A DNA stretch of 64,000 nucleotides from NCBI GenBank assembly GCA_024229395.1, contig JAAESM010000004.1, forward strand, positions 186,001 through 250,000. Direction: 5' to 3'. This stretch comes from Planctomycetota bacterium (lineage in GTDB: Bacteria; Planctomycetota; UBA1135). The notes under the pieces were generated by a model that saw only the letters and a program-made list of their open reading frames with translations, was not told the origin of the DNA and searched no databases. Below, piece after piece: positions 1 through 7,973 of this stretch. Each line of letters starts with the position of its first letter. The first letter of the stretch is position 1. A program made the translations under genes and the position numbers.

Positions 1-2
1 GC

Positions 3-743
3 CCACAAAATGGTACTGCGCAAGGCGGTACCGTCTTTCGTGGTTTCTATTTGCGCTTGGACAGCATGGAACGCGGGGCCGAGCGCTTGTCGCAAGCACT
101 GGTGAAGATGCGCACCAACAATCCAGAGTTCGCCACCTCACCAAGTGATACCTTGTGTGCCGATTTAGGCCCGTTGGAATCCCTGCAACTTCCAACTCGT
201 TTGCGCCTACAGTCCCTTGAAGCCACAGCCAGCAGCGTACGTGATTTGGAACTGGTGCATCTGACCATGCATGAAGCCGGCCACCTCGGTGAGATCTTGA
301 CTTGGCTGGATGAAGGTCTTCCTTTGGTCAGTGTGGGAGCCAAGTTCCTGAGTTCCCAGATGGAACTTGGGGATCCACTGCTGTGGTTGGAATACCGCGC
401 CCAGCTACGTGCGTTAGCCAGTGGCTGGCAACCGCGATGGGCATTCGCCGAAATTCTCGATCGCGGTCAACAACCTTCCGATCCTTACTATGCAGCCTAC
501 CGCTCCATCCTGCGTGACTTAGTGACCTTGGCTGAACACTATGGTTGGCCTCATTTGGCGCAATGGGATCAACAAGAGCCTGGCAAGATCGTGGCTTTGG
601 CTCGCGAACTCCTGCGCCTGCATGGTTTGCAAGCCGGCCCTGATCAAGGAACCGATCGCTTGATCCAACAGCTAGTGGATTTCGATCTCCTCGAGAATTC
701 GCCAGGCGACCGCTTTCTGCCCGTGCAACTCAACCAGGGCTAA
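3..743 (+). CDS. Partial protein with HEXXH motif, possible metallopeptidase
   Basis: The reading frame is open from the first bases of the window, so the N-terminus lies outside. A TTG at 51 is an internal start candidate, but the open frame upstream looks coding (PQNGTAQGGTVFRGFY). The visible part is about 246 residues, mostly helical and Leu/Trp rich. It contains MHEAGHL, a match to the HEXXH zinc-binding signature of gluzincin/metzincin peptidases, followed by an acidic-hydrophobic stretch. I do not recognise the family; the motif alone does not prove peptidase activity. Its last 72 bases overlap the end of the convergent yraN. Confidence 0.55.
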   Translation, partial: PQNGTAQGGTVFRGFYLRLDSMERGAERLSQALVKMRTNNPEFATSPSDTLCADLGPLESLQLPTRLRLQSLEATASSVRDLELVHLTMHEAGHLGEILTWLDEGLPLVSVGAKFLSSQMELGDPLLWLEYRAQLRALASGWQPRWAFAEILDRGQQPSDPYYAAYRSILRDLVTLAEHYGWPHLAQWDQQEPGKIVALARELLRLHGLQAGPDQGTDRLIQQLVDFDLLENSPGDRFLPVQLNQG

Positions 744-1037
744 ATCAAGACGCACTGTTTGTCCCGGCGGAGAACGCATGGCCAACCATTCCGCCGCACG
801 CCCCAAACGCAACCGTTGTGCCGGGCCCAGGTTGTCTTCGCCTTCCAGCCAACTCAGCATGGAGCGCGCTTTGACCTCAACCAAAACCAAGACCTTTGCT
901 GGATCATGGCATAACAGGTCGACTTCGGCGTAAGGGGTACGCAGGTTACGTGCCAGCACCACCCAGCCCAGATCCTCTAGGCCACTGGAAACCAGCGATT
1001 CGGCATCGTTGCCGGCGTCTTGACGTTTACTTGGCAT
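672..1037 (-). CDS. yraN: YraN family (UPF0102) nuclease-like protein
   Basis: A 121-residue protein of the usual family length. It carries the restriction-endonuclease-like core of UPF0102: an N-terminal AES...LGWVVLARNLRT helix-strand, then EVDLLCHD and LVLVEVKARS, which match the GEIDLI and FVEVKxR blocks. The acidic and lysine residues of the D-ExK nuclease site are therefore kept (E and D in AEVDLL, E and K in VEVKAR). Cellular role of the family is poorly known; links to DNA uptake or repair have been proposed. The 3' end runs 72 nt into the convergent upstream gene, which is long for a real overlap, yet both ends look coding. Confidence 0.8.
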   Translation of the reverse strand: MPSKRQDAGNDAESLVSSGLEDLGWVVLARNLRTPYAEVDLLCHDPAKVLVLVEVKARSMLSWLEGEDNLGPAQRLRLGRAAEWLAMRSPPGQTVRLDLALVELHGQKAVAWRILEEIEIH

Positions 1038-1070
1038 TCCGCGGCAACGCCGCGAAAAAAATCAAGAAGC

Positions 1071-1553
1071 TCAAGACTTAGCGGCAGCGCCTTCCTCTAC
1101 AGGAGAAGACGCGGTTCGCGACACAGCGATACGGTCAAATTTCAGACGCACCGTATCCGACACCTTCAAGGTGATAGTGTGATCATCCAAAGAGGCCACC
1201 GTGCCATGCAGGCCACCGGCCGTCACGACCTGATCACCTTTTTTGATACTGGTCTGGAATGTTTCTCGCTGCTTCTTGCGCTTACCCTCCGGACGAATCA
1301 CGAAGAGGTACATGAACACGAAAAGCATCGCGAGCATGATCCAGAAGCCGGTAGAGCTCCCTGCGTCTTCGTCATTGTCGGTGGCGGCAGCACCTGGCTC
1401 TAGACCGACGACCACCTCCGTGTTGGCGGCGTTGTTGGCAGAGGCACTCTCCTCGGCGAAGTTGATGTTGGGACGTTCGCCCTCTTGGAAGGTCAGCATG
1501 ATTTCGTGGTTGTCTCGCATGATTCCGTCGCTTACGCGATAATGACCGGGCAT
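1071..1553 (-). CDS. yajC: Preprotein translocase subunit YajC
   Basis: YajC is the small membrane partner of SecDF in the Sec translocase. The family core is clear: one membrane segment (GFWIMLAMLFVFMYLFVIRP), then a basic KRKKQRE stretch, then KKGDQVVTAGGLHGTVASLDD and a strand-rich C-terminus. At 160 residues it is longer than usual (about 100) because of an acidic, Ala/Asn-rich N-terminal stretch of about 60 residues that would lie outside the membrane. In-frame ATGs at 1520 and 1499 are alternative starts; no Shine-Dalgarno sequence decides. The gene is divergent from mnmA, with only 19 nt between the longest forms. secD/secF are not in the window. Confidence 0.88.
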   Translation of the reverse strand: MPGHYRVSDGIMRDNHEIMLTFQEGERPNINFAEESASANNAANTEVVVGLEPGAAATDNDEDAGSSTGFWIMLAMLFVFMYLFVIRPEGKRKKQRETFQTSIKKGDQVVTAGGLHGTVASLDDHTITLKVSDTVRLKFDRIAVSRTASSPVEEGAAAKS

Positions 1554-1572
1554 TCTAACGTCTGCACGTCAA

Positions 1573-2679
1573 ATGAGCACGGAACGAGTTCTAGTAGCCC
1601 TCTCTGGGGGGGTAGATTCCAGCGTCGCGGCCTTGCTGCTCCAGCAACAGGGCTACGAGGTCATTGGCGTATTCCTACGCAACGGCATCGACAAGCCGCT
1701 TGGCGCCGCAGCCAGCAATAAGCAGGGCTGCTGTTCGGTCGAAGATTCGCGCGATGCCGCGCTGGTCGCTGATCGACTCGGCATCGCCTTCCATGCGGTC
1801 GACATGGAGCAGGAGTTCGATGGCATCATGGATTACTTCGCCGGGGAATATCGCCGCGGTCATACACCTAATCCATGCGTGCTGTGCAATCGCGACATTA
1901 AGTTCGGTGCCATGTGGAAGCTGGCCGATGCCGTCGGCGCCCAGTACTTGGCCACTGGTCACTACGCACGGGTGATCCAAAGCGAGCAAGGGGCGCAGCT
2001 TCATCGCGGCTTGGATGCCCATAAGGACCAGTCTTATGTGCTGTTCCCGATTGGTCCGGAACGCCTCAATCGGGTCTTACTGCCGATCGGCGAGCTGCAA
2101 AAGAGCAAGACCCGCCAACTCGCGGAAGAGGCGCAATTACCGGTCTTCGACAAACCTGATAGCGTCGAGATCTGTTTCGTGCCGAGTGGCGATTATCGTC
2201 AACTCTTGCGTGATCGGGGTGGACTGGGTCTGCCCGGGCGCATCGTCGATATCGATGGCCAGGAGTTGGCAAAACACGATGGTCACGCTGGATTCACCCG
2301 CGGCCAGCGTCGCGGTCTCGGCTTCGCCTACAAACACCCGATGTACGTACTCGATATCAACCCAGAATCTGGCGATGTTCTTGTTGGCCCACGTGAGGCC
2401 ACCGGTTGCAGCAGTGCTGTGGTACGGGGCTTCCAGGCCTTCGCCTATGACTTGCCTCATGATGGCAATTGGGTCGAAGTGCAAGCCCAGTTCCGCAGCA
2501 CTCCAGGTGGCGTTCCTGCCTCCGTAAAGCGTCTAAACGATGATTCGGTAGAAGTTCGCTTTGCACAACGTGCAGACAGCGTGAATCCCGGCCAAGGGCT
2601 TGCCGTCTACCAGGAACAACGCTTGCTCGGCGGTGGTTGGATCGAATCCACCGAGTTGGATTGCGGTTTCCAAGTCTGA
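1573..2679 (+). CDS. mnmA: tRNA-specific 2-thiouridylase MnmA
   Basis: Thiolates U34 of Lys, Glu and Gln tRNAs (s2U of mnm5s2U). The 368-residue length is typical. The PP-loop SGGVDSS sits at residues 11-17. The catalytic cysteine is C102 in NPCVLCN, and its partner is in EICFVPSGDY. TGHYAR and KDQSYVLF, both tRNA/ATP contact blocks, are intact, followed by the usual beta-barrel C-terminus. The ATG has no strong ribosome binding site. An mnmD-like methyltransferase for the same wobble modification lies at 10054, so two steps of this pathway are in the window. Confidence 0.96.
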   Translation: MSTERVLVALSGGVDSSVAALLLQQQGYEVIGVFLRNGIDKPLGAAASNKQGCCSVEDSRDAALVADRLGIAFHAVDMEQEFDGIMDYFAGEYRRGHTPNPCVLCNRDIKFGAMWKLADAVGAQYLATGHYARVIQSEQGAQLHRGLDAHKDQSYVLFPIGPERLNRVLLPIGELQKSKTRQLAEEAQLPVFDKPDSVEICFVPSGDYRQLLRDRGGLGLPGRIVDIDGQELAKHDGHAGFTRGQRRGLGFAYKHPMYVLDINPESGDVLVGPREATGCSSAVVRGFQAFAYDLPHDGNWVEVQAQFRSTPGGVPASVKRLNDDSVEVRFAQRADSVNPGQGLAVYQEQRLLGGGWIESTELDCGFQV

Positions 2680-2784
2680 ATCACGGGAAAGCCAGGTATC
2701 CGGCGCCGGTGAGCCGCTAAACACTTGTTGCAGGAGCTCGGGCTGCTTAATGTGGCAGTACTGTCTGTGCCCTGTGACGTACAC

Positions 2785-3810
2785 ATGACCGACCTACACT
2801 TCTGCAACTTCTGCGACCAATCCGTCCCCATTGCCAAGCTTGATAGCGGCGATGCTATTCGCCACGGTGGTCGCGTTATCTGCCCAACTTGCTGTGACAC
2901 TTTATCCATGGCAACCCGCTCCGAAGGGGGAGGCAAGTCTTCCAGTGGAATGATTTTCCCGTTGGTACTTGGATTGATCGCCTGTGGTGGTGTGATCTAT
3001 CTCTATCTGCAGCAAGACAAGATGCGCAGTGACAGTGCCATGAACTTGAACAACTCAGTGATCGAGTTGGCCGGATCGATTTCGGATCAGGAAAAGCGTA
3101 GCAATACCAACCAAGAGGCACTGACCGAAGAGCTGGATGGCCAAAAGGCGATCGTTCAAGGTGGCTTCTCTGATCTGTTGACCAGCGTCGCCGGTCTTGA
3201 TCAAGCTATCACGGCTCTCCGCACCCAAGTCGAAGGCTTGGAAGGCCTGGCCGACGGCCAAACCAGCTTGAAGCAGGAGACCCGCGCCTTGCGTACCCAG
3301 ATGCAAGTCACTGAAGATTCTGTACGCGAAGTGCGCAAGGGCCTTGAGTTCCTGCGCGATGGCTTTGCCGACTTGGAACGCAAGATGGTCGTCGCCACCG
3401 CGGCACCACCGAAGGAAAGTGGCTTCAACTCCGAAGTCCAGAAACTCCTCACTGACCTCAAAGCCGATGACCCGCTGACACGCGTCGCGGCGATTGAGGA
3501 ACTTGGTAAACACCAAGATCCAGCATTGATTCCCTATGTGGAACCGATGCTGCAAGATACTTACGAGATGAACCGTTTCTATGCGGCTTACACCTTGGGA
3601 GAATGGCAAGCGATGGCGTCGGTGCCGGCGTTGATCGAAGCCCTCGACGACGACTTCGCTTTCGTCGCCGATGCCGTCAATGAGGCGCTGATTAGCATCG
3701 CCAAAGAAGAAATGGGATTCGATTCAAAAGGCAGTGCTGCGGATCGCGCCAAAGCGATCACACGCTGGCAAGGCTGGTGGAAGAAAAACGCTCCAAAGGA
3801 AACCCCATGA
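2785..3810 (+). CDS. Zinc-ribbon, membrane, coiled-coil and HEAT-repeat protein
   Basis: A 341-residue protein of no named family. An N-terminal CNFC ... CPTCC pair about 28 residues apart resembles a zinc ribbon or knuckle. A single membrane segment follows (about residues 55-73, MIFPLVLGLIACGGVIYLYL). Residues about 80-215 are heptad-rich and probably coiled coil. Residues about 230-300 hold HEAT-like repeats (DDPLTRVAAIEELGKHQDPALIPYVEPML and a second helix pair). The chosen ATG opens directly on the zinc ribbon; an in-frame start at 2725 would add 20 residues of low coding character. The stop overlaps the next start by ATGA, so it was co-transcribed with the broken lipoprotein gene. Possibly a membrane scaffold; function unknown. 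Confidence 0.75.
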   Translation: MTDLHFCNFCDQSVPIAKLDSGDAIRHGGRVICPTCCDTLSMATRSEGGGKSSSGMIFPLVLGLIACGGVIYLYLQQDKMRSDSAMNLNNSVIELAGSISDQEKRSNTNQEALTEELDGQKAIVQGGFSDLLTSVAGLDQAITALRTQVEGLEGLADGQTSLKQETRALRTQMQVTEDSVREVRKGLEFLRDGFADLERKMVVATAAPPKESGFNSEVQKLLTDLKADDPLTRVAAIEELGKHQDPALIPYVEPMLQDTYEMNRFYAAYTLGEWQAMASVPALIEALDDDFAFVADAVNEALISIAKEEMGFDSKGSAADRAKAITRWQGWWKKNAPKETP

Positions 3811-4162
3811 AAATTGCGAAAAGTCTCATTACTCTCGCCGCCGCTGCCACTTTGATGTCATGCAGCGCTGGCCCCAAGTAAATCCAGCGTTCCGTCGATG
3901 ACTGGGACCGCGAGCTCTACGTCGAGGATCCCTTGCTAGATGGGGCATCCTGCACGTCATCCCTGTCATCCCACTGATCGACTTCGTCGCCACCGTCGGC
4001 GAGACCCTGATCGTGAATCCTTGGTACTTCTGGTCCGAGGATGTCTGGGACAAGCAGGGCACCAACTTCAATCACGCAACCGGTGTCATAACCAGCGGCC
4101 TTGAATTCGGCCACCTTGATAGCCTGGCGCAGAAGCCCAACAAGGGCTTTATGAAGAAGTAG
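3807..4162 (+). pseudogene. Broken lipoprotein gene, DUF3332-like
   Basis: ATG at 3807 overlaps the previous stop (ATGA). The reading starts as a lipoprotein signal (MKIAKSLITLAAAATLMSC) and stops after 24 codons at TAA 3879-3881. The same frame then continues as IQRSVDDWDRELYVEDPLLDG. A missing base near 3942-3947 shifts the coding frame, which resumes as ILHVIPVIPLIDFVATVGET and ends ...NKGFMKK at TAG 4160-4162. The joined product resembles small DUF3332-type lipoproteins, with VNPWYFWSEDVWD as a family-like block. The TAA could be CAA changed by one C-to-T transition. Two separate lesions suggest real decay; assembly error is the alternative. Confidence 0.7.
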
Positions 4163-4176
4163 CCACGCGCATTGAT

Positions 4177-4204
4177 GGGGGCGCGGTTGTAGAATCCCGC
4201 CCCC
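4177..4204 (+). promoter_or_regulatory. Inverted repeat carrying a TAGAAT -10-like box before mdh
   Basis: GGGGGCG at 4177-4183 is the exact reverse complement of CGCCCCC at 4198-4204. The loop contains TAGAAT at 4190-4195, a good -10 hexamer about 48 nt before the mdh start. No convincing -35 is placed 16-18 nt upstream. It could be the mdh promoter, an mdh leader hairpin, or a terminator remnant of the broken upstream gene. Confidence 0.35.
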
Positions 4205-4242
4205 TAGCGTGGCCTATCCCCGGCCACCCCAACACTGAAGCC

Positions 4243-5178
4243 ATGAAAGTTACCGTTGTCGGAGCCGGATTCGTCGGCATGACCTGTGCCCAGCGCCTCG
4301 CTGAGCAGGAAGTTGCTGAAAACATCGTATTGATTGATGTTCTTGAGGGTCGTCCCCAGGGCATTGCACTCGATATCAACCAAGCTGCCGCTGTAGAGGG
4401 CTATCAGGCCCTCGTCACTGGCACCAACGACCCTAAGGATACTTACGGCTCGGACCTGTTCATCATGACTGCAGGCCTGCCTCGCAAGCCTGGAATGGAC
4501 CGTTCTGATCTTGTAGAGGTCAACGGCAAGATTATCAATGCCGTGGCTGCCTACATCCAAGAAGGATCCCCGGAAGCCCGTGTCATCGTGGTCTCGAACC
4601 CGCTCGACACCATGGTCTACCTAATGGCCGAAAAACTAGGCTTTCCTAAGGGCCGTGTAGTAGGCATGGCAGGTGTGCTGGATAGCGCCCGCATGGCTTT
4701 CTTCATCGCTGAAAAGAACCGCGGCGGTATTGCTGATACGCGCTGCATGGTGCTTGGCGGTCACGGCGACTCGATGGTCCCTGTTCCTCAGTTCAGCACC
4801 GTCGATGGTGTCTCGATCCAGGCCTTGCTGCCGGATAGCGAGATCGATGAAATCAACACTCGCACCCAGCATGGTGGCGCCGAAATCGTCAACCTGCTGA
4901 AGACCGGTTCGGCTTTCTACGCACCTTCGGCTGCTGCCGTGGCAATGGCTAAGTCCATCTTGCGTGATGAGAACCGCCTGCTGCCAACCGCAGCATTCCT
5001 GGATGGCCAGTACGGTCTCAAGGACATCTACATGGGCGTGCCATGTGTACTCGGCAAGAACGGTGTGGAACGCATCGTGGATCTGGAGCTCGACGACGCT
5101 GGCCGTCAAAGCCTGCATGCTTCGGCCGACGCCATTCGCGCTGACCTCGATACTTTGCGCGAAAAGGGCCTGATGTAA
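4243..5178 (+). CDS. mdh: Malate dehydrogenase (LDH-like type)
   Basis: Interconverts malate and oxaloacetate with NAD in the TCA cycle. The 311-residue length and layout match the LDH-like MDH group. The Rossmann motif is VGAGFVG (residues 6-12), and D32 ends the second strand, which points to NAD rather than NADP. Substrate arginines are R81 and R87 in GLPRKPGMDRSD and R150, and the catalytic pair is in GGHGDSMVP (H174). R81 at the specificity loop indicates malate rather than lactate. The gene is followed 6 nt later by pyk, so the two are probably one transcript. Confidence 0.95.
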   Translation: MKVTVVGAGFVGMTCAQRLAEQEVAENIVLIDVLEGRPQGIALDINQAAAVEGYQALVTGTNDPKDTYGSDLFIMTAGLPRKPGMDRSDLVEVNGKIINAVAAYIQEGSPEARVIVVSNPLDTMVYLMAEKLGFPKGRVVGMAGVLDSARMAFFIAEKNRGGIADTRCMVLGGHGDSMVPVPQFSTVDGVSIQALLPDSEIDEINTRTQHGGAEIVNLLKTGSAFYAPSAAAVAMAKSILRDENRLLPTAAFLDGQYGLKDIYMGVPCVLGKNGVERIVDLELDDAGRQSLHASADAIRADLDTLREKGLM

Positions 5179-5184
5179 GCAAGT

Positions 5185-6633
5185 ATGGCCAGTCGACCGC
5201 TCTCTAGAACTAAGATTCTTGCCACCTTAGGCCCTGCATGTTGCGAACCCACCAAGGTTCGCGAGATGATCCGGGCTGGCGTCAACGCCTTCCGACTCAA
5301 CATGAGTCACGGCGACTCGGAAAGCCGCGCGGAAATGATCGCGACGGTGAAAGAGGCGCGCACGGAGTTGCAGAGATCGGTCGGCATCCTCGCCGACCTA
5401 CGTGGCCCGCGCATTCGCCTGGGCAACTTCGAAACCTGCATTCAATACAAGCGCGGAACAGAAGTCACCGTCAAGATCGGCAAGACCATGGGGCGCGATG
5501 GCATCTTGCCAATCGATTACCCGCACCTGATCAAAGACGTCAAGATTGGCCACCGCATCCTGATCCGCGACGGACGCGTCACCTTTAAGGTGTTGTCCAT
5601 CGAAGGCAAGAAGCTGCGCTGCAAGGTCAAGACCAGCGGCGAGCTGTGCGCCAACCAGGGCGTCAACCTGCCCGATAGTGAGGTTTCAGCTCCTGCCTTG
5701 TCCCACAAGGATCGTGCCGACATCACCTTCGCGGTAGAGCAAGAGGTCGATTGGATTGCGTTGAGCTTCGTGCGTTCTGCCGCAGACGTCAAAGCAGTGC
5801 GTCGCGAGCTATTGAAGCGCGATATGAACATGCCGATCGTTGCCAAGATTGAGCACCCGCTGGGTATCGATAACCTCGATGCCATCATGAAAGAGGCTAA
5901 TGGCATCATGGTGGCTCGCGGTGATCTGGCTGTCGAGATGGGACATGCAGTGGTTCCTACCCTGCAAAAGCGCATGATTCGCAAGGCCAATCTGCATAGT
6001 TTGCCGGTGATCGTGGCCACTCAAATGCTCGAGAGCATGATTGATGCTCCGCAGCCAACACGTGCCGAGGTCTCTGATGTGGCCAACGCCGTGATTGATG
6101 GCGCCGACTGCGTGATGCTGTCCGGCGAAACTGCGGTGGGGCACTTTCCTGTTGAAACCTGCCGTTTCATGAAGGAAATCGCCTGCACCACGGAATCGCT
6201 GCTATTCCAGGATAATTGGCGTCTGCGGCCCGGTGTTGAGCCTCATGGGGGCCAGCAGGCCGGCAGTCCAGAGATGGCCACGGTGAAAGCAGCGGTTTGC
6301 GCTGCAGAAAACTCTGAAGCCAAACTGATTCTCGCCTTTACGGAGTCCGGCCGTTCCGCTAGACTTGTCGGTTCGTTCCGCGGTCAGGCTGCCATTGTGG
6401 CGCTTACGACAACAGAACGAACTTACCACCGGATGTCCCTCATGTGGGGAGTGCGGCCCGGCATGCTCTCGAGCGTCAGTCGGATTCGTGACATGCATCG
6501 CTTCGCGGCGCATTACCTCGAACAGCACCATTTCCTGCGTCCGGAACAGTTTCTGGTTTCCTTGACTGGCACATTTGCAGTCTCTGGAGCCACCAACACC
6601 GTCCGTCTCATCCGCTTCAATCAGCTCGCCTAG
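5185..6633 (+). CDS. pyk: Pyruvate kinase
   Basis: Catalyses phosphoenolpyruvate + ADP to pyruvate + ATP, the last step of glycolysis. The 482-residue protein shows the N-terminal TKILATLGPAC, FRLNMSHG, ADLRGPRIR, and the metal/substrate block (VAKIEHPLGIDNLDAI, MVARGDLAVE). It also has the family signature region TQMLESMI...PTRAEVSDVANAVIDGADCVMLSGETA. The C-terminal regulatory domain is present. It lies 6 nt after mdh and 22 nt before rpmH, an unusual neighbour. Confidence 0.95.
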   Translation: MASRPLSRTKILATLGPACCEPTKVREMIRAGVNAFRLNMSHGDSESRAEMIATVKEARTELQRSVGILADLRGPRIRLGNFETCIQYKRGTEVTVKIGKTMGRDGILPIDYPHLIKDVKIGHRILIRDGRVTFKVLSIEGKKLRCKVKTSGELCANQGVNLPDSEVSAPALSHKDRADITFAVEQEVDWIALSFVRSAADVKAVRRELLKRDMNMPIVAKIEHPLGIDNLDAIMKEANGIMVARGDLAVEMGHAVVPTLQKRMIRKANLHSLPVIVATQMLESMIDAPQPTRAEVSDVANAVIDGADCVMLSGETAVGHFPVETCRFMKEIACTTESLLFQDNWRLRPGVEPHGGQQAGSPEMATVKAAVCAAENSEAKLILAFTESGRSARLVGSFRGQAAIVALTTTERTYHRMSLMWGVRPGMLSSVSRIRDMHRFAAHYLEQHHFLRPEQFLVSLTGTFAVSGATNTVRLIRFNQLA

Positions 6634-6655
6634 GTGAGCCCAGAAAACAAAACCA

Positions 6656-6799
6656 GTGAAAGGCCGCAAGACCAAGATTCGCAAGTCGAACGTAAAGCGT
6701 AATAAGTACGGCTTTCGTTCCCGTTCCAAGACCGCTGGCGGTCGTGCAGTAATTCGTCGCAAGCGACGTCGCCACGGTAAGTTCGTCAGCCCAGCGTAA
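6656..6799 (+). CDS. rpmH: Ribosomal protein bL34
   Basis: A 47-residue, extremely basic protein starting at GTG 6656; the frame is closed by TGA at 6635-6637, so no longer form exists. Its core KRNKYGFRSRSKTAGGRAV followed by IRRKRRRHGK matches the bL34 pattern GFRxRxxTxxGRxVLxxRRxxGR. The usual N-terminal MKRTYQPS is replaced by a KGRKTKIRKSNV stretch. bL34 sits by the peptide exit tunnel region of the 50S subunit. In most bacteria rpmH is beside rnpA and dnaA; here it stands alone 22 nt after pyk, with no clear Shine-Dalgarno sequence, so it may depend on pyk transcription. Confidence 0.85.
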   Translation: MKGRKTKIRKSNVKRNKYGFRSRSKTAGGRAVIRRKRRRHGKFVSPA

Positions 6800-6842
6800 C
6801 GCTGGCATCGGCGCAAGATAGCGTCGCTTAATGCTGGCTAAA

Positions 6843-6858
6843 GCGCTGTCAGCAGCGC
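6843..6858. terminator. Hairpin between convergent rpmH and an unknown gene
   Basis: GCGCTG at 6843-6848 pairs with CAGCGC at 6853-6858 around a TCAG loop. It lies between two converging genes and has a short T run on the minus-strand side. It may terminate in both directions; the tracts are weak. Confidence 0.45.
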
Positions 6859-6870
6859 CTATTTGCGGAA

Positions 6871-7863
6871 CTAGTTCAACAACGCACGGAGTCTTGGGCT
6901 CCGTGCGTCTAATTTATTGGCAAGCGCACGTAGTTGCGCGGGAGTCATCTCAGCAATAATCTCAATGCCACCGGGGTGCAGGCGCAACATGCGGGTCAAC
7001 TCACGACGACGTGCGTTTTCGATCCATTCGCGCTTCGAGTGCTGTTCTTCGACCGACTCTTCGCTGTCGCTCTCTTCGTCGAGATTCTCGACGGCCTCAA
7101 GCAGATTGCGAGCCTTGGCTACCAATCGAGGACTCAGGTCCTTCTTCGCCAACTGACTGGGCAACAGGTCCTTGCCATTAGGATTGTCGATCATGAAGCT
7201 GACCAGGATTCTGCCACCTTTGTTGGATCCCAAGATTCGCGCTTTGACGTTGGCACCGAACCCAGGCCGATCTTGATTTTTCTTGAACTTGCCTAGGGCT
7301 GAACTCAAGTGCCCGCCAGAACCGCCGTACATCGAGTTTTGATGCGGACGATCACTGCTGGCGGTGGCTTCGGTGGGCTGTCCTTGTTGACCAGGATCGC
7401 CGACGGCAGGGCGCAGGGCATGGTTTATCCCAGAATCTTCGGCGCCCTCATGGACGCGGACTCCCTTGACCACGCTAGGCAGATCCTCTTTGTCAGCCTC
7501 TTCCAGGAGCTCTACAGGGAAATCTACTGGCTTCTTCAGCCCATCTGGGCCGAAAATAGCCTCTTTCTGGTCGGCCATGGGTGGAAAAAAGTCACCATCT
7601 AGTTGGTGTGGCTCCATGGCCAGCGGGTCCGAAACAATCCGGAAGCCGGATTCTTCGGCAATGACTTCTGCGCCTTCGCTCAGATCTGGCAAGGTCAAGC
7701 TGTCGTCTACGACATAGTTGGCTACATGGCCCACACGGCCTTCTGGTGCCAAACCCTGCATGCCGTCGCCCCCTGCAAGGAAGTTGCTAAGGAAAGAGAG
7801 GGTCAGCAGAACAATACCGATCCAAACCAGCACGAAATTAGGGCGTTGCGGAGCGAGGCTCAT
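6871..7863 (-). CDS. Membrane-anchored protein of unknown function
   Basis: A 330-residue protein I do not recognise. Residues about 12-30 (VLVWIGIVLLTLSFLSNFL) form one N-terminal membrane anchor. The middle, about 40-190, is acidic and Pro/Gly/Gln rich and looks disordered. The C-terminal 130 residues alternate charged helices (NLDEESDSEESVEEQ, then a basic KREWIENARRRELTRMLRLHPGG) and end in AEMTPAQLRALANKLDARSPRLRALLN. The gene converges on rpmH and diverges from sucC, sharing a 110 bp intergenic region with it. No catalytic motif is visible. Confidence 0.7.
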   Translation of the reverse strand: MSLAPQRPNFVLVWIGIVLLTLSFLSNFLAGGDGMQGLAPEGRVGHVANYVVDDSLTLPDLSEGAEVIAEESGFRIVSDPLAMEPHQLDGDFFPPMADQKEAIFGPDGLKKPVDFPVELLEEADKEDLPSVVKGVRVHEGAEDSGINHALRPAVGDPGQQGQPTEATASSDRPHQNSMYGGSGGHLSSALGKFKKNQDRPGFGANVKARILGSNKGGRILVSFMIDNPNGKDLLPSQLAKKDLSPRLVAKARNLLEAVENLDEESDSEESVEEQHSKREWIENARRRELTRMLRLHPGGIEIIAEMTPAQLRALANKLDARSPRLRALLN

Positions 7864-7973
7864 ATTTTCGAGGACGGGGTCAGGGGGAATTAAGTTCCAA
7901 AAAGATCGGAAGACCCTTTCCGCCTTCTTTAGGCCATCGTACTCTATCGCGTTTCCCGGACACGGAATACCCC

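Noticed and set aside
4149-4560. Minus-strand frames across the mdh start
   Set aside because: Opposite strand of mdh with no recognisable product.
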